The notes: generated by a model from the letters alone, not told the origin. A DNA stretch of 64,000 nucleotides from Microcella frigidaquae (GCF_014200395.1 NZ_JACHBS010000001.1:496001-560000); one strand, 5' to 3'; positions 1 through 11,287 are shown, numbered from the stretch's first letter. Program-made: numbers and translations.

Positions 1-127
1 TGAACACGGCGGCGGCGGCCGACGACGGCCCGTCGTTGACGACGAGCGCGAGGTCGAGGGCGCCGGAGCGCTTGAGCCCGGCGGCGACGCCGGCGGCGCG
101 AAAGCCCTTCGGGGCGGTGACGGTCAC
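1..127 (-). CDS. argJ: Bifunctional ornithine acetyltransferase / N-acetylglutamate synthase ArgJ, N-terminal part
   Basis: Only the first ~42 codons are in the window; the gene runs off the left edge. The N-terminus reads (V)[18 protein letters not shown] and then [14 protein letters not shown], which is the ArgJ start pattern. ArgJ moves the acetyl group from N-acetylornithine to glutamate in the cyclic arginine pathway. The GTG start at 127 overlaps the argC stop by 4 bp (GTGA), so the two are translationally coupled. Identification rests on a short segment plus the classic argC-argJ order. Confidence 0.85.
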   Translation of the reverse strand, partial: MTVTAPKGFRAAGVAAGLKRSGALDLALVVNDGPSSAAAAVF

Positions 128-1170
128 GGGGCGACTCCGTTCACGGGCAGGCCGAGCGTCTCGGGCAGGCCGAGCGCGAGGTTGAGGGACTGCACGGCGG
201 CACCCGCCGTGCCCTTCACGAGGTTGTCGAGGGCGACCACGATCACGGCGCGCTGCGCGTCGGCATCGAGGGCGAGCCCGATAAGGGCGGTGTTGGCGCC
301 GACCGCCGAGGCAGTGGTCGGGAACCGTCCGGCGGGCAGCACGTGCACGAAAGGCTCGTCGGCGTAGGCGTCGACCCAGGCGGCGCGGAGGCCCGCCTCG
401 TCGACACCCGGGGCGAGGCGCGCGGTGACGGTGGCGAGGATGCCCCGGGCCATCGGCACGAGCACGGGCGTGAACGAGATGCTCGCGTCGGCGGCACCGG
501 CGAGGGCGACGTTCTGCAGGATCTCGGGGATGTGCCGGTGCACCCCGCCCACCGCGTACGGCGCGGCGGAGCCCAGCAGCTCGCTGGCGAGAAGGTCGGT
601 GCGCAGGGTGCGTCCGGCGCCGCTCGGACCGACGGCGAGCGCGGCCGTCGTATCGTGGGCCTCGATGACCCCGGCGCGGATGCCCGGCACGAGCCCGAGC
701 GACACCGCGGTGACGTTGCACCCGGGTACCGCCACGCGCCGCGCCCCGACGAGCTTCTCGCGCTGACGCGTGCCGTCGACGTGGATCAGCTCGGGCAGAC
801 CGTAGGCCCAGGCGCCGTGGTACTCGCCGCCGTAGAACCGCTGCCACGCGGCCTCGCTCGTGAGCCGGTGATCGGCGCCGCAGTCGAGCACGAGCACGTC
901 ATCCGGAAGCTCGGCGGCGATCGCACCGGACGCGCCGTGCGGGAGCGCGAGCACGACGATGTCGTGCCCGGCCAGGGTCTCGGCGGTCGTCTCGCGCAGC
1001 TCGAGATCGGCATACGAGCGCAGGTGCGGGTGCACATCGATGAGGGGCTGGCCCGCGTTGCTGTGCGCGGTGACCGTGCGCACCTCGAGCTCGGGGTGCG
1101 CCGCCATCAGGCGCAGCACCTCGCCGCCCGCGTATCCGCTGGCGCCGGCGATCGCGACCGAGAGAGTCAT
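124..1170 (-). CDS. argC: N-acetyl-gamma-glutamyl-phosphate reductase
   Basis: 348 aa, full length for the family. ArgC makes the NADPH-dependent reduction of N-acetylglutamyl-phosphate to the semialdehyde, the third step of arginine synthesis. An N-terminal Rossmann motif ([17 protein letters not shown]) is followed by the catalytic cysteine in [10 protein letters not shown] near residue 150 and a conserved [10 protein letters not shown] histidine segment. ATG at 1170 follows a purine-rich stretch (AAGGGC close to the start). It heads an operon continuing into argJ and is divergent from the DUF937 gene with a 77-bp shared intergenic region. Confidence 0.96.
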   Translation of the reverse strand: MTLSVAIAGASGYAGGEVLRLMAAHPELEVRTVTAHSNAGQPLIDVHPHLRSYADLELRETTAETLAGHDIVVLALPHGASGAIAAELPDDVLVLDCGADHRLTSEAAWQRFYGGEYHGAWAYGLPELIHVDGTRQREKLVGARRVAVPGCNVTAVSLGLVPGIRAGVIEAHDTTAALAVGPSGAGRTLRTDLLASELLGSAAPYAVGGVHRHIPEILQNVALAGAADASISFTPVLVPMARGILATVTARLAPGVDEAGLRAAWVDAYADEPFVHVLPAGRFPTTASAVGANTALIGLALDADAQRAVIVVALDNLVKGTAGAAVQSLNLALGLPETLGLPVNGVAP

Positions 1171-1247
1171 GCCCTTAACTCTTCCATGACAATACGATGG
1201 CCATCGACACGGGCGCGCGCCCGCACCCGACGACGCAAGGAGCCCCC

Positions 1248-1808
1248 ATGACCGACCTCAGCGGCCTCATCGACATGATCCCGATCGGCGACATCGCCGA
1301 GAAGCTCGGTGTCGACCGGAGTGTGGCCGAAGCCGCCGTCGAGGTCGCGGTACCCGCCATCGTCGGCGGCATGGCGGCCAACGCGAAGGACGACGACGGT
1401 GCGGCCTCGCTGCAGAAGGCGCTCGGCCACCACAAGGGCAAGGCGCCGAAGAAGCTGGCCGACATCGACGAGTCCGACGGCGAGAAGATCGTCGCCAACG
1501 TCTTCGGCGCGAAGAAGAACGATGTCGCCCGGGCCGCCGCCACGAAGGCGGCGACGAAGGCCGAGGGCTTCGACATCGGGCCGATCGTCGAGCAGGTGCT
1601 GCCGATCATCGCCCCCATCGTGCTGGCCTGGGTCGCCAACCAGTTCCTCGGCGGCGGCGCGGCCGAGCCCGAGAAGACCCCCGCGAAGAAGGAGACCTCG
1701 AGCGGCAACCCGCTCGGAGACCTGCTCGGCGGCCTCATCGGCAGCAAGGAGGGCCAGGACCTCATCGCCGGCGCCCTCGGCGGGCTGCTCGGCGGCGGAC
1801 GCCGCTAG
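1248..1808 (+). CDS. DUF937 domain-containing protein
   Basis: 186 aa from the ATG at 1248, chosen because AAGGAG lies just upstream at 1237-1242; the reading frame stays open further upstream but without a ribosome site. The N-terminal two thirds ([20 protein letters not shown], then [13 protein letters not shown]) match the DUF937 fold of short helical repeats. The C-terminus is glycine-rich with an LLGGLIG-type tail. There is no signal peptide; one hydrophobic stretch ([20 protein letters not shown]) could be a buried helix. Function is unknown for the family. Confidence 0.8.
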   Translation: MTDLSGLIDMIPIGDIAEKLGVDRSVAEAAVEVAVPAIVGGMAANAKDDDGAASLQKALGHHKGKAPKKLADIDESDGEKIVANVFGAKKNDVARAAATKAATKAEGFDIGPIVEQVLPIIAPIVLAWVANQFLGGGAAEPEKTPAKKETSSGNPLGDLLGGLIGSKEGQDLIAGALGGLLGGGRR

Positions 1809-1834
1809 GCGCGGCCCGCGCGCGCGAAGCGTCT

Positions 1835-4324
1835 CTAGGCTCGCAGCGTCGCGCCGAACCGGTCGGCGGCGACCGCGAGGCCCGCGAGCTTCGCCTCGGT
1901 TGCCTCGGCGGCCGTCAGTGTGCGGTCGCTCGCGCGGAACCGCAGGGCGAGGGTGAGCGACTTCGTCCCCGGCTCGAGCCCGGTGCCGCGGTAGTCGTCG
2001 ACCAGGGTCGCCGATTCCAGCAGCTCTCCGGCGCCCTCGACCACCGCGTCCCGCACCGCCCCGGCCGGAACCGACTCGGCGACGACCAGCGAGAGGTCCT
2101 GCGTGGCGGCGGGGAATCCGGCGATCACGCCCGCCTCGACGGCGCTCGAGCCGGCGGCCATGAGCGCGTCGAGGTCGAGCTCGAGCATGCCGACGCGGCG
2201 CGGCAGGTCGCGCTCGAGGGCCACCGCGGGCAGCAGCTCGCCCGCGACGCCGACCGGCAGGTCTCCGACGAACAGGGCGGCGGTGCGGCCCGGGTGCAGC
2301 GCAGGGTGCGAGCCCTGCGCGACGCGCAGCGCGGCCCCGGCGACGTTCGCCACGAGGTGCGCCGCAGCGAGCGCGTCGGCCACACCGCCTGGCTCGGCCG
2401 CCTGGCCGATTCCGCGCGGGCGGCGGTCGCCGACGAGCAGCGCGGCCAGGTACCAGGGCTGGGCCGGGATGCTGTGCTCGAGCGCGTCGAGCACGGGCGC
2501 CTCGGGGCGCGCCTGGATGCCCGGCACCGCATCCACGCCGTAGGCGCGACCGGTCTCGGGCTGGAAGACGTGGCCGATCTCGAACACGGCGAGGTCGGTG
2601 AGGCCGCGCGCGATGTTGCGGTGCGCGATGCGCGTCAGGCCGGGCAGCAGGCTGCGGCGCAGCTGCGCCTGGTCGCTGTCGAAGGGGTTCGCGAGCGCGA
2701 CACTCGGGGCGTCACCGTCGGTCAGCGCGATTTCGTCGCGCGACGAGAACGGGTACGCGAGCACCTCGGTGAAGCCGCTCGCGGCGAGCGCATCGGCGAC
2801 GGCGCGGCGGACGCGCTGCTCGCGGGTGAGGCCGCGCCCGGGCGGGGCGACGGGCAGCACGGCGGGGATGCGGTCGTAGCCGACGATGCGGGCGACTTCC
2901 TCGGCGAGCGACGGGGCGTCGACGAGGTCGGGGCGCCAGCTCGGCGGGGTGACCTGCCAGCCGTCCGTCTGCACCTCGAGGCGGCAGCCGATCGCGGTGA
3001 GGGTGTCAGTGATCTCGTCGAGCGAGAAGTCGACGCCGATGAGGCGATCCACCGCGCCCTCGGGCAGGTGGATGGCGGTCGGCAGCATCGCGTCGATCCA
3101 CCGCGAGCCGAGGGTGTCGACGGTGCCGCCGGCGAGCTCGACCAGCAGGTCGACGACGCGCTGGGCCGCCGGCTCGGCGACGAGCGGGTCGACACCGCGG
3201 GCGAAGCGGCGCGAGGCTTCGCTGGGCAGCTTGTGGCGGCGCGAGGTGCGCGCGATCGTGACGGCCTCGAAGTGGGCGGCCTCGATGAGTACGTCGACCG
3301 TGCTGTCGGAGATCTCGGTGCTGGCGCCGCCCATGACGCCGGCGAGCCCGATGGGGCCCGACTCGTCGGTGATGAGCAGGTCCTCCGGGTAGAGGGTGCG
3401 GGTCTGGCCGTCGAGGGTCTCGAGGGTCTCCCCCGGCGCGGCGCGGCGCACCGTGATGCCGCCCTGCAGCGCGGCCAGGTCGTAGGCGTGGATCGGCTGG
3501 CCGAGCTCGAGCATCACGTAGTTGGTGATGTCGACGACGAGCGAGATCGAGCGGATGCCCGCGAGCTGCAGGCGGGAGGACATCCACGGCGGCGTCGGAC
3601 GCGACGGATCGATGCCGCGCACGACCCGCGTGACGAAGGCGTCGCAGCCCCGACGGCCGCGGATCGGCGCACGGTCGTCGACGACGACGCGGAAGCCCTC
3701 GGCCGGGGTCGTCGGCAGGGCGGCGGGGTCGCGGAACACCGCGCCGGTCGAGTGCGAGTACTCGCGAGCGATGCCGCGGATCGACAGGGCGTACCCGCGG
3801 TCGGGGGTCACGTTCACCTCGACGGCGATGTCGTCGAGACCGAGCAGGGCGATCGCGTCGGTGCCGACCTCCGGGTCGAGACCGAGAGTGGTCAGGCGCA
3901 GGATGCCGTCGTGGTCGTCGCCGAGGCCGAGCTCGCGCGCGCTCGCGATCATGCCATCGGAGACGTGGCCGTAGGTCGTGCGCGCCGCGATGGGGAACGG
4001 CCCAGGCAGCACGGCGCCGGGCAGCGTGACGACGACCTTGTCGCCCACGTGGAAGTTGCGCGCGCCGCAGACGATGCCGCGCACCTCGCCGGGCGCGGTC
4101 TGCACCTGGCACCAGCGGATCGTCTTGCCGTTGGCCTGCGGTTCTTCGACGAACTCGAGCACCTGGCCGACGACGATCGGGCCGGTCAGGGCGGCGCCGT
4201 GGACGTCCTCCTCCTCGAGCCCGACCTTCACGAGGGCGGCGTGGAGCGCATCGGCGTCGGCACGGGCCTCACCCGTCGTCGGAACGGGCACGTACTCGCG
4301 GAGCCACGAGAGCGGGATGCGCAT
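1835..4324 (-). CDS. pheT: Phenylalanyl-tRNA synthetase beta subunit
   Basis: 829 aa. The reading frame is open further upstream, but the true start is the ATG at 4324, giving [15 protein letters not shown], the standard PheT N-terminus. Domains in order: B1 and a tRNA-binding EMAP-like domain (about 40-150, with GDKVVVTLPGAVLPG), B3/B4 editing domain, B5, a catalytic-like core, and the C-terminal anticodon-binding FDX-ACB domain (FPAATQDLSLVV). With PheS it forms the cytosolic alpha2beta2 enzyme that charges and proofreads tRNA-Phe. The start overlaps the pheS stop by one base (TGATG). Confidence 0.96.
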   Translation of the reverse strand: MRIPLSWLREYVPVPTTGEARADADALHAALVKVGLEEEDVHGAALTGPIVVGQVLEFVEEPQANGKTIRWCQVQTAPGEVRGIVCGARNFHVGDKVVVTLPGAVLPGPFPIAARTTYGHVSDGMIASARELGLGDDHDGILRLTTLGLDPEVGTDAIALLGLDDIAVEVNVTPDRGYALSIRGIAREYSHSTGAVFRDPAALPTTPAEGFRVVVDDRAPIRGRRGCDAFVTRVVRGIDPSRPTPPWMSSRLQLAGIRSISLVVDITNYVMLELGQPIHAYDLAALQGGITVRRAAPGETLETLDGQTRTLYPEDLLITDESGPIGLAGVMGGASTEISDSTVDVLIEAAHFEAVTIARTSRRHKLPSEASRRFARGVDPLVAEPAAQRVVDLLVELAGGTVDTLGSRWIDAMLPTAIHLPEGAVDRLIGVDFSLDEITDTLTAIGCRLEVQTDGWQVTPPSWRPDLVDAPSLAEEVARIVGYDRIPAVLPVAPPGRGLTREQRVRRAVADALAASGFTEVLAYPFSSRDEIALTDGDAPSVALANPFDSDQAQLRRSLLPGLTRIAHRNIARGLTDLAVFEIGHVFQPETGRAYGVDAVPGIQARPEAPVLDALEHSIPAQPWYLAALLVGDRRPRGIGQAAEPGGVADALAAAHLVANVAGAALRVAQGSHPALHPGRTAALFVGDLPVGVAGELLPAVALERDLPRRVGMLELDLDALMAAGSSAVEAGVIAGFPAATQDLSLVVAESVPAGAVRDAVVEGAGELLESATLVDDYRGTGLEPGTKSLTLALRFRASDRTLTAAEATEAKLAGLAVAADRFGATLRA

Positions 4325-5382
4325 CAGACCACCATTCCGAACTGCTGCGAGAAGCGCACATCGCCCTCGACCATGTCGCGCATGTCCTGCACCCCGTTGC
4401 GGAACATCAGCGTGCGCTCGATACCCATGCCGAAGGCGAAGCCCTGGTAGACCTCGGGGTCGATGCCGGCGGCGCGGAGAACGTTGGGGTTGACCATGCC
4501 GCAGCCGCCCCACTCGATCCAGCGCGCGCCCTCCTTGAAGGTCGGGTGCCACACGTCGAGCTCGGCGCTGGGCTCGGTGAACGGGAAGTAGTTGGGGCGC
4601 AGGCGGATGCGCGCGCCCTCGCCGATGACCGCGCGAGCGAGGTGCTCGAGCGTGCCGCGCAGGTGCGCCATCGTCAGACCCTTGTCGATCGCGATGCCCT
4701 CGAGCTGGTGGAAGACCGGCGTGTGCGTCGCGTCGAGCTCGTCCTTGCGGAACACCCGACCGGGCGACACCACGTAGAGCGGCACGCCGCGGTCGAGCAG
4801 CGAGCGCACCTGCACGGGGCTGGTCTGGGTGCGCAGCAGCAGGTGCCGCTCCTCCGGCTCGACGAAGAAGGTGTCCTGCGTGCCGCGGGCGGGGTGGTCG
4901 GCGTCCATGTTGAGGGCGTCGAAGTTGAACCACTCGTTCTCGAGCTCGGGCCCCTCCGCGACCTCCCAGCCCATGGCGATGAAGATGTCGCTCATCTGCT
5001 CCATGAGCGTGCTGAGCGGGTGGCGGGCGCCCGGCAGGGCGCGGGCCGGGATCGCCGTGACGTCGATCGCCTCGGCGGCGAGCCGCGCGGTCTCCTCGGC
5101 TTCGGCGAGCTCGGCCTCGCGGGCGGCCAGCGCCTGCCCGACCTGCGCACGCGCCCGGCCGACGAGAGCACCGAGCGCCGCCTTCTGATCCGCCGGCACG
5201 TCGCGCAGCGTGGCGTTGAGCGCCGCGAGCGGTGAGGCCTCCCCGGCGTGCGCCGACTTCGCGGCCTTGAGCTGCGCGGTGTCGCCGGCGGCGGCGATCG
5301 CGGCCAGCGCCGCCTCGACGGCAGCGGCGACGGCCTGCTCGGAGATCACGGCGTTCGGGGAGTTCTCGGGGCTGGGCGGCAC
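4324..5382 (-). CDS. pheS: Phenylalanyl-tRNA synthetase alpha subunit
   Basis: 352 aa from the GTG at 5382. An N-terminal coiled coil of Ala/Glu-rich sequence (about 10-90) is followed by the class II catalytic core with motif 2 ([19 protein letters not shown]) and motif 3 ([13 protein letters not shown]). I chose GTG 5382 because longer starts run back into the preceding methyltransferase gene and lack homology to the family start. No Shine-Dalgarno is visible; a TAAACT hexamer at 5391-5396, overlapping the upstream TAA stop, lies 8 nt before the GTG and could drive a nearly leaderless transcript. pheT follows directly. Confidence 0.94.
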   Translation of the reverse strand: MPPSPENSPNAVISEQAVAAAVEAALAAIAAAGDTAQLKAAKSAHAGEASPLAALNATLRDVPADQKAALGALVGRARAQVGQALAAREAELAEAEETARLAAEAIDVTAIPARALPGARHPLSTLMEQMSDIFIAMGWEVAEGPELENEWFNFDALNMDADHPARGTQDTFFVEPEERHLLLRTQTSPVQVRSLLDRGVPLYVVSPGRVFRKDELDATHTPVFHQLEGIAIDKGLTMAHLRGTLEHLARAVIGEGARIRLRPNYFPFTEPSAELDVWHPTFKEGARWIEWGGCGMVNPNVLRAAGIDPEVYQGFAFGMGIERTLMFRNGVQDMRDMVEGDVRFSQQFGMVV

Positions 5383-5393
5383 GAGAGTCGAGT

Positions 5394-6215
5394 TTAGTGC
5401 GGCGCGACCGCACCGCTCGCCCGCAGGGCGAACGCGCTCTCGTACAGGCACACGGCGGCCGCGGTCGCCAGGTTCAGCGACTCGGCCGCACCGTAGATGG
5501 GTACGATCACCGCACGGTCGGCGAGCGCCAGCTGCTCGGGGTCGAGCCCGCGGGCCTCGTTACCGAACAGCCAGGCGGTCGGGCCGTCGAGCAGCCCTTC
5601 CGAGCGCACGGCGAGCAGATCGTCGCCCGAGATGTCAGCGGCGAGCACGCGCAGCCCCGCGGCACGCAGGCCGCGCAGCGTCGGCTCGAGGCCGACCCCG
5701 GTGACGACGGGCAGGTGGAACAGCGACCCCGTGGTGGCCCGCACCACCTTCGGGTTGAAGACGTCGACGCTCGTGCCCGTGAGAATCACCGCATCCGCAC
5801 CGGCGGCATCGGCCACGCGGATGATCGTTCCCGCGTTGCCCGGATCCCGCACCTCCTCGAGCACCGCCACCAACCGGGGCCGCGCGGCCACGAGGTCGTC
5901 GAGCTCGACCGTGCGCTGGCGGCAGACCGCGACAACGCCCTGCGGGGTGACCGTGTCGGCGATCACCTCGAGCACCGCATCCGTCACCCGCTCGACCCGC
6001 ACGCCCGCAGCGTCGGCGTCGCGCAGCAGCGACGGGTGCCGGTCGAGTGCGGCTGCCGTGCAGAAGACCTCGACCACCCGGTCGGGGCAGTGCTGCAGAG
6101 CCTCGGCGACCGCCTGCGGCCCTTCCACGAGGAAGAGGCCGGTCTCGGCCCGCTGGTTCTTCTTGGCGAGCTTCGCCGCGGCGCGCACGCGGGGCGAGCG
6201 CGGGTTGTCGATCAC
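5394..6215 (-). CDS. TrmH/SpoU-family RNA 2'-O-methyltransferase
   Basis: 273 aa. SpoU enzymes methylate a ribose 2'-OH in rRNA or tRNA using SAM bound in a deep trefoil knot. An N-terminal substrate-binding domain ([20 protein letters not shown]) precedes the catalytic domain with the three SPOUT motifs: [29 protein letters not shown], and [22 protein letters not shown]. It sits just upstream of pheS, the usual actinobacterial order. The GTG start at 6215 has a TACCAT hexamer (6222-6227) exactly 6 nt upstream and no ribosome site, so the mRNA is probably leaderless. Target nucleotide cannot be assigned. Confidence 0.9.
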   Translation of the reverse strand: MIDNPRSPRVRAAAKLAKKNQRAETGLFLVEGPQAVAEALQHCPDRVVEVFCTAAALDRHPSLLRDADAAGVRVERVTDAVLEVIADTVTPQGVVAVCRQRTVELDDLVAARPRLVAVLEEVRDPGNAGTIIRVADAAGADAVILTGTSVDVFNPKVVRATTGSLFHLPVVTGVGLEPTLRGLRAAGLRVLAADISGDDLLAVRSEGLLDGPTAWLFGNEARGLDPEQLALADRAVIVPIYGAAESLNLATAAAVCLYESAFALRASGAVAPH

Positions 6216-6256
6216 GCGGCCATGGTAGCGAGGCGAGGATGAACCCCGGGTGAACG

Positions 6257-6299
6257 CGCGAACGCGGCGCGCCCCGGTCAGGGGCGCGCCGCGTTCGCG
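6257..6299. terminator. Perfect 19-bp hairpin between rplT and the trmH-like gene
   Basis: Arms 6257-6275 and 6281-6299 are perfectly complementary around a 5-nt loop (GGTCA). It lies 28 bp past the rplT stop and just upstream of the promoter-like TACCAT of the next gene, so it probably ends the infC-rpmI-rplT transcript. No T-run follows, as is common in high-GC actinobacteria. Confidence 0.75.
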
Positions 6300-6326
6300 G
6301 GATGCGGACCGATGCCGCGGGCGGTG

Positions 6327-6713
6327 CTAGGCGGCGGTCTTCGGCGCCGAGGTGTCGGCCGGGAGGGCCTCCTTGGCGACCTTCACGAGCGCGGTGAAGG
6401 CCGCGGGCTCGTTGACGGCCAGCTCGGCCAGCATGCGGCGGTCGACCTCGACACCCGCGAGGCCGAGGCCCTGGATGAGGCGGTTGTAGGTCATGCCGTT
6501 GGCGCGGGCCGCGGCGTTGATGCGCTGGATCCACAGGCGACGGAACTCGCCCTTCTTGGCGCGGCGGTCGCGGTACGCGTAGACGAGCGAGTGGGTGACC
6601 TGCTCCTTAGCCTTGCGGTAGAGGCGCGACCGCTGGCCGCGGTAGCCCTCGGCGCGCTCGAGGATGACCCGACGCTTCTTCTGGGCGTTGACAGCCCGCT
6701 TGACTCTTGCCAT
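6327..6713 (-). CDS. rplT: 50S ribosomal protein L20
   Basis: 128 aa. Typical basic L20 N-terminus ([32 protein letters not shown]) followed by the globular part with [21 protein letters not shown]20 binds 23S rRNA early in large-subunit assembly. It is the last gene of infC-rpmI-rplT, 31 bp after rpmI, and is followed by a strong hairpin. Confidence 0.98.
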   Translation of the reverse strand: MARVKRAVNAQKKRRVILERAEGYRGQRSRLYRKAKEQVTHSLVYAYRDRRAKKGEFRRLWIQRINAAARANGMTYNRLIQGLGLAGVEVDRRMLAELAVNEPAAFTALVKVAKEALPADTSAPKTAA

Positions 6714-6744
6714 TTCTTCAGTCCTTCAGATCGTGTCTCGGGCG

Positions 6745-6942
6745 TTACTTCTTGCCGATGAGCTTCTTGATGACCTTCGCGTCCTGCGGGGCGAGGACGA
6801 CCTCGCGGTTCAGGCGGCGGGTGGTCTCGCTCGACTTCTTCTCCAGGTTGTGGCGCATGCCTGCGCCCTGCTTCATGACCTTGCCGGAGCCGGTCAGCTT
6901 GAAGCGCTTCTTGGCACCGGAGTGCGTCTTCTGCTTGGGCAT
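6745..6942 (-). CDS. rpmI: 50S ribosomal protein L35
   Basis: 65 aa, standard length. [20 protein letters not shown] is the L35 signature and the C-terminus ends in VIKKLIGKK. It lies between infC and rplT, 35 bp from infC. A GAGGAAGC ribosome-binding site precedes the ATG. Confidence 0.98.
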   Translation of the reverse strand: MPKQKTHSGAKKRFKLTGSGKVMKQGAGMRHNLEKKSSETTRRLNREVVLAPQDAKVIKKLIGKK

Positions 6943-6977
6943 TGCTTCCTCGTTTCTCGTGGTCGGGGTGCGAGACG

Positions 6978-7781
<804 letters not shown>

Positions 7782-7940
7782 GCGATTCTCCTCTGTCGTG
7801 ATCCGTTCGGATCAGTGATGATTCCGTCGGAGAGCGGGAGAACGCACCCTGGCAAACATGCCAGCACCACCCGCAGACCTCGCGCGGCGCGAGGCCGACG
7901 AGCGGGGTGATTCGACCCGGTAACCTGTAAGCGGTCAAGC
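7782..7940 (-). promoter_or_regulatory. infC 5' leader with hairpins and candidate promoter
   Basis: On the minus strand a TTGACC -35 (7938-7933) and TCGAAT -10 (7915-7910) are spaced 17 bp. The leader that follows contains three stem-loops: a GC-rich one around 7878-7895, CTGGCA/TGCCAG (7849-7864, loop AACA), and TGATCCG/CGGATCA (7799-7814) ending a few bases before the ribosome site. IF3 or L20 autoregulation through this leader is inference; such leaders are known in other phyla. Confidence 0.45.
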
Positions 7941-8069
7941 GCGGGTGGGAGGTTCCTCCACTTTCCTTCCAGGGTTGACGCCCCGGAGACCGCATAAGAC
8001 TAGCAGGCGCGCAGCCTTTCCGGAACGACGGCCCGTCGGCCCCTGCCGCCCCACGACCCGAAAGGCCCC

Positions 8070-8405
8070 ATGAGCGAGATCACCTCCGACCCGTCGCGCG
8101 ATATCGCCGAGGTTCCGGCCGTCGAGATCATCAACACTGTCGCCGTGCACCTGCTGAGCGCCGCGGCGGTCAAGTGCGGCCTCTCGGAGAACGGCGAGGA
8201 CGAGATCGACCTCGCCGAGGCGCGCAAGCTCATCACCGCACTTGCCGGCCTCATCACCGCTGCCGCGCCGGAGCTCGGCGACCACCACGCCCGCGTGCTG
8301 CGCGACGGCCTCCGCTCGGTGCAGCTCGCCTTCCGCGAGGCCTCGCCCTTCCCCGACGCTCCCGGTCAGGGTCCCGGAGAGAAGTACACCGGCCCCGTCA
8401 GCTAG
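8070..8405 (+). CDS. DUF1844 domain-containing protein
   Basis: 111 aa. The whole protein matches the small actinobacterial DUF1844 pattern: IINTVAVHLLSAAAVKCGL, then LAEARKLITALAGLI and LRDGLRSVQLAFREAS. No membrane segment or signal peptide. GAAAGG precedes the ATG by a few bases. It lies divergent from infC, a conserved location in actinobacteria, and its last 4 bp overlap the convergent SseB-type gene. No function is known. Confidence 0.85.
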   Translation: MSEITSDPSRDIAEVPAVEIINTVAVHLLSAAAVKCGLSENGEDEIDLAEARKLITALAGLITAAAPELGDHHARVLRDGLRSVQLAFREASPFPDAPGQGPGEKYTGPVS

Positions 8406-9187
8406 TCGCCGGCCGAGGTCCCCATCACCGGCTGCACGGTCAGCGAATCGATCCGCTCGGCCACGGCCGGCTCGGCCGCCCAGGTCGCACTGAGCGCGGC
8501 GACGATGTCGCGCACCCGCTCGGGCGGGGTGCCGCGCTCGACCCCGAGCCGCACGACGACCTCGGGCCGCTCCCCGTGTCCCTCCGGGTCTCCGGCCAGC
8601 AGGCTGACACCCCAGACCTCCGGATGCTGCGCCGCGGGCCGCGCGACCGCCTCCAGCACTTCGGGGTCGTCGACGGCAGGCACCCACGGCTCGCCCTGCG
8701 CGATCGCCCACACCGCCGGCCGCGGCAGCACGACCAGAGTCTCGGGGCTGCGCGGATCGATGACCACGCGGTCGGTGTGCTCGGAGGCGGCGGCCAGGGC
8801 GACGCGCACCGCGTCGGCGGGCACCGGGCGAGCATCCGGCCGCCACCGGCGCATCGCGTCGACGGAGGAGAACACGGGCAGGATCGGGCGCCCGTCGGGG
8901 CCGGCGACGGTGACGATCGAGAGCTCCTGCGTCTTGTCGACGACGAGGCCCGTGTCGGTCACGCCGGTCCCGCCGGCGACGGCGACGAGCGGGATGAGGA
9001 ACCGGCAGCCGCGCACGGCGTCGACCACCGCGGCGATCGTCGTCGCGCCCGCGCGGAAGGCGGCCATCGCGGCGACGAACTCCGGCGGCGCGGAGCCGTC
9101 GTCATCGGCGCTGGCGTTCGGCTCGAACCGCCGCCCCTCCCAGGGCTGACCGGCCGAGTCGGCCGGTCGATCAGCGGCCGGCGACAT
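8402..9187 (-). CDS. SseB family protein
   Basis: 261 aa. The middle and C-terminus carry SseB-type features ([61 protein letters not shown]). Members are of unknown biochemical role; the name comes from enteric SseB. It is last in the histidine operon, starting 17 bp inside the end of priA, so it is co-transcribed with histidine genes. Confidence 0.8.
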   Translation of the reverse strand: MSPAADRPADSAGQPWEGRRFEPNASADDDGSAPPEFVAAMAAFRAGATTIAAVVDAVRGCRFLIPLVAVAGGTGVTDTGLVVDKTQELSIVTVAGPDGRPILPVFSSVDAMRRWRPDARPVPADAVRVALAAASEHTDRVVIDPRSPETLVVLPRPAVWAIAQGEPWVPAVDDPEVLEAVARPAAQHPEVWGVSLLAGDPEGHGERPEVVVRLGVERGTPPERVRDIVAALSATWAAEPAVAERIDSLTVQPVMGTSAGD

Positions 9188-9920
9188 CCAGTGCTTCGGG
9201 CAGGGTGAACGCGCCCGCGTAGAGCGCCTTGCCGACGATCGCGCCCTCGAGGCCGAGCGGCACGAGCTCGCGAAGCGCGGCGATGTCGTCGAGGCTCGAG
9301 ACGCCGCCCGAGGCGATCACGGGACGGTGGGTGCGCTCCATGACCGAGCGCAGCAGGTCGAGGTTCGGGCCCTTGAGCGTTCCGTCCTTGGTGACGTCGG
9401 TGACGACGTAGCGCGCGCAGCCGGCGGCCTCCAGTCGCTCGAGGACGGCCCAGAGGTCACCACCCTCCTCGGTCCAGCCGCGGGCGGCGAGCGTCGTTCC
9501 GCGCACGTCGAGACCGACCGCGATCGCTTCGCCGTACTCCGCGATCACGTGGGCGGCCCACTCGGGGTTCTCCAGCGCGGCCGTGCCGAGGTTGATGCGC
9601 TTGGCGCCCGTGGCGAGCGCGGCCTCGAGGCTGGCGTCGTCGCGGATGCCGCCGGAGAGCTCGATGTTGACGTTCTTCGCCGTCGTCTTGACGACCTTCT
9701 TGATGATCGAGCGGTTGCTGCCGCGCCCGAAGGCCGCGTCGAGGTCGACGAGGTGGATCCACTCGGCGCCCTGCTCCGCCCACTCGTGCGCGGCATCGAT
9801 CGGGTCGCCGTAGCTGGTCTCGGTTCCGGCCTCCCCCTGGGTGAGGCGCACGGCCTTGCCTCCTGCGACATCCACCGCCGGAAGGAGGGTGAGGGCGGGG
9901 ATGGTCGAGAACTCGCTCAT
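9171..9920 (-). CDS. priA: Bifunctional HisA/TrpF isomerase PriA
   Basis: 249 aa, (beta-alpha)8 barrel. [15 protein letters not shown] opens the barrel with the catalytic Asp; the phosphate-binding motifs ELSGGIRD and [12 protein letters not shown] are present, as is [15 protein letters not shown] with the second catalytic Asp. In actinobacteria the enzyme isomerises both ProFAR and phosphoribosylanthranilate, serving histidine and tryptophan synthesis. I place the start at ATG 9920 (AGAAAG 6 nt upstream) rather than the TTG two codons earlier. A 126-bp gap separates it from hisH. Confidence 0.93.
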   Translation of the reverse strand: MSEFSTIPALTLLPAVDVAGGKAVRLTQGEAGTETSYGDPIDAAHEWAEQGAEWIHLVDLDAAFGRGSNRSIIKKVVKTTAKNVNIELSGGIRDDASLEAALATGAKRINLGTAALENPEWAAHVIAEYGEAIAVGLDVRGTTLAARGWTEEGGDLWAVLERLEAAGCARYVVTDVTKDGTLKGPNLDLLRSVMERTHRPVIASGGVSSLDDIAALRELVPLGLEGAIVGKALYAGAFTLPEALDVAGR

Positions 9921-10046
9921 CGACAACTTTCTGATCGGATCACTCGCGGACTCGCCGGTTTCCGGCGGCCAAACACAAGATCGTACTCCGTCGCGCCCGG
10001 GCGCCCGGCCAGCATCGATGCGGGCGGTCGGCGCCGCGGCGGCAGG

Positions 10047-10676
10047 TCAGAGGGTGACGAGCCAGTTCGACAGCAGGCGGAGCCCCGCCTGGCCCGACTT
10101 CTCGGGGTGGAACTGGGTGGAACTCAGCGGACCGTTCTCGACCGCGGCGATGAAGCGCTCGCCGTGCTCGGCCCAGGTGACCATCGGCGCGGGGATCGCC
10201 GGGTGCGGATCGAGGGTCCACTCGTGGGCGGCGTAGGAGTGCACGAAGTAGAAGCGCTCGTCGTGCAGACCGTCGAACAGGCGCGAGCCCTCGGGGGCCT
10301 CCACCGTGTTCCAGCCCATGTGCGGCACCGTCGGTGCGTGCAGCGCCGTGACCGTGCCCGGCCACTGGCCGAGCCCCTCGGTGACCTCGCCGCGCTCATC
10401 GCCGCGCTCGAAGAGGATCTGCTGGCCCACGCAGATGCCCAGCACTGGGCGGCCGCCGGCGAGGCGCCGGTCGATCAACTCGTCGCCGCGCACGGCGCGG
10501 AGGGCATCCATCACCGCACGGAACGCGCCCACGCCGGGCACCAGGAGGCCGTCGGCGGCCATCACGCGCTCGCGGTCGGCCGTCAGCTCGACCCGGGCTC
10601 CTGCCGCCTCGACCGCCTTCGCCGCCGAGTGGACGTTGCCGGAGCCGTAGTCGAGCACGACCACGCGGGGCGCCAC
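10047..10676 (-). CDS. hisH: Imidazole glycerol phosphate synthase subunit HisH
   Basis: 209 aa. Glutamine amidotransferase class I: nucleophile Cys in [11 protein letters not shown] (near residue 82), the oxyanion segment [11 protein letters not shown], and the His-Glu pair in [10 protein letters not shown]. It feeds ammonia to HisF, which is not in this window. Five bases separate it from hisB. Confidence 0.97.
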   Translation of the reverse strand: MAPRVVVLDYGSGNVHSAAKAVEAAGARVELTADRERVMAADGLLVPGVGAFRAVMDALRAVRGDELIDRRLAGGRPVLGICVGQQILFERGDERGEVTEGLGQWPGTVTALHAPTVPHMGWNTVEAPEGSRLFDGLHDERFYFVHSYAAHEWTLDPHPAIPAPMVTWAEHGERFIAAVENGPLSSTQFHPEKSGQAGLRLLSNWLVTL

Positions 10677-10681
10677 GGCGG

Positions 10682-11287
10682 TCAGAGCGCGCCCTTCGTC
10701 GAGGGGATGCCCTGGACGCGCGGATCATGCTGCACGGCCTGGCGGAAGGCGCGCGCGAAGGCCTTGAACTCGGCCTCGGCGATGTGGTGCGGGTCGCGCC
10801 CGCCGAGCACGGTGAGGTGCACGGTGAGGCCGGCGTGCATGGTGATGGCCTCGAACACGTGCCGAACCATCGAGCCGGTGAAGTGGCCGCCGATCAGGTG
10901 GAACTCGAAGCCGGCCGGCTCGCCGCTGTGCACGAGGTACGGGCGGCCGCTGACGTCGACGACGGCCTGCGCGAGCGCCTCGTCGAGCGGCACGAGGGCA
11001 TCACCGAAGCGGGCGATGCCGGCCTTGTCGCCGAGCGCCTGCGCGATGGCGGCGCCGAGCACGATGCCGGTGTCTTCGACCGTGTGGTGCACGTCGATGT
11101 CGATGTCGCCGCGGGCCGTCACGTCGAGATCGACGAGCGCGTGCTTCGCGAAGGCCGTCAGCAGGTGGTCGAAGAAGGGCACGGTCGTCGAGATCGACGA
11201 ACGGCCGGTGCCGTCGAGGTTCAGCCGCAGCGCGATCGACGACTCGCTCGTCTCCCGGCTCAGCTCGGCGATGCGGGGGGTGCTCAC
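10682..11287 (-). CDS. hisB: Imidazoleglycerol-phosphate dehydratase
   Basis: 201 aa, the monofunctional dehydratase without the phosphatase domain. Metal-binding histidine motifs [26 protein letters not shown] and the C-terminal [16 protein letters not shown] are all present. GTG start at 11287 overlaps the hisC stop by 4 bp (GTGA). Confidence 0.97.
   Translation of the reverse strand: MSTPRIAELSRETSESSIALRLNLDGTGRSSISTTVPFFDHLLTAFAKHALVDLDVTARGDIDIDVHHTVEDTGIVLGAAIAQALGDKAGIARFGDALVPLDEALAQAVVDVSGRPYLVHSGEPAGFEFHLIGGHFTGSMVRHVFEAITMHAGLTVHLTVLGGRDPHHIAEAEFKAFARAFRQAVQHDPRVQGIPSTKGAL

Noticed and set aside
2294..4450. 718-codon open frame on the plus strand
   Set aside because: It is the mirror of pheT; in high-GC DNA the opposite strand of a real gene often stays open. 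The translation is Arg/Gly/Asp-rich without any family pattern.
1835..5413. A 1192-codon minus-strand frame that could look like a PheS-PheT fusion
   Set aside because: The upstream third is out of frame with pheS and has no homology; the pheT start at 4324 and pheS stop at 4324-4326 are clear.
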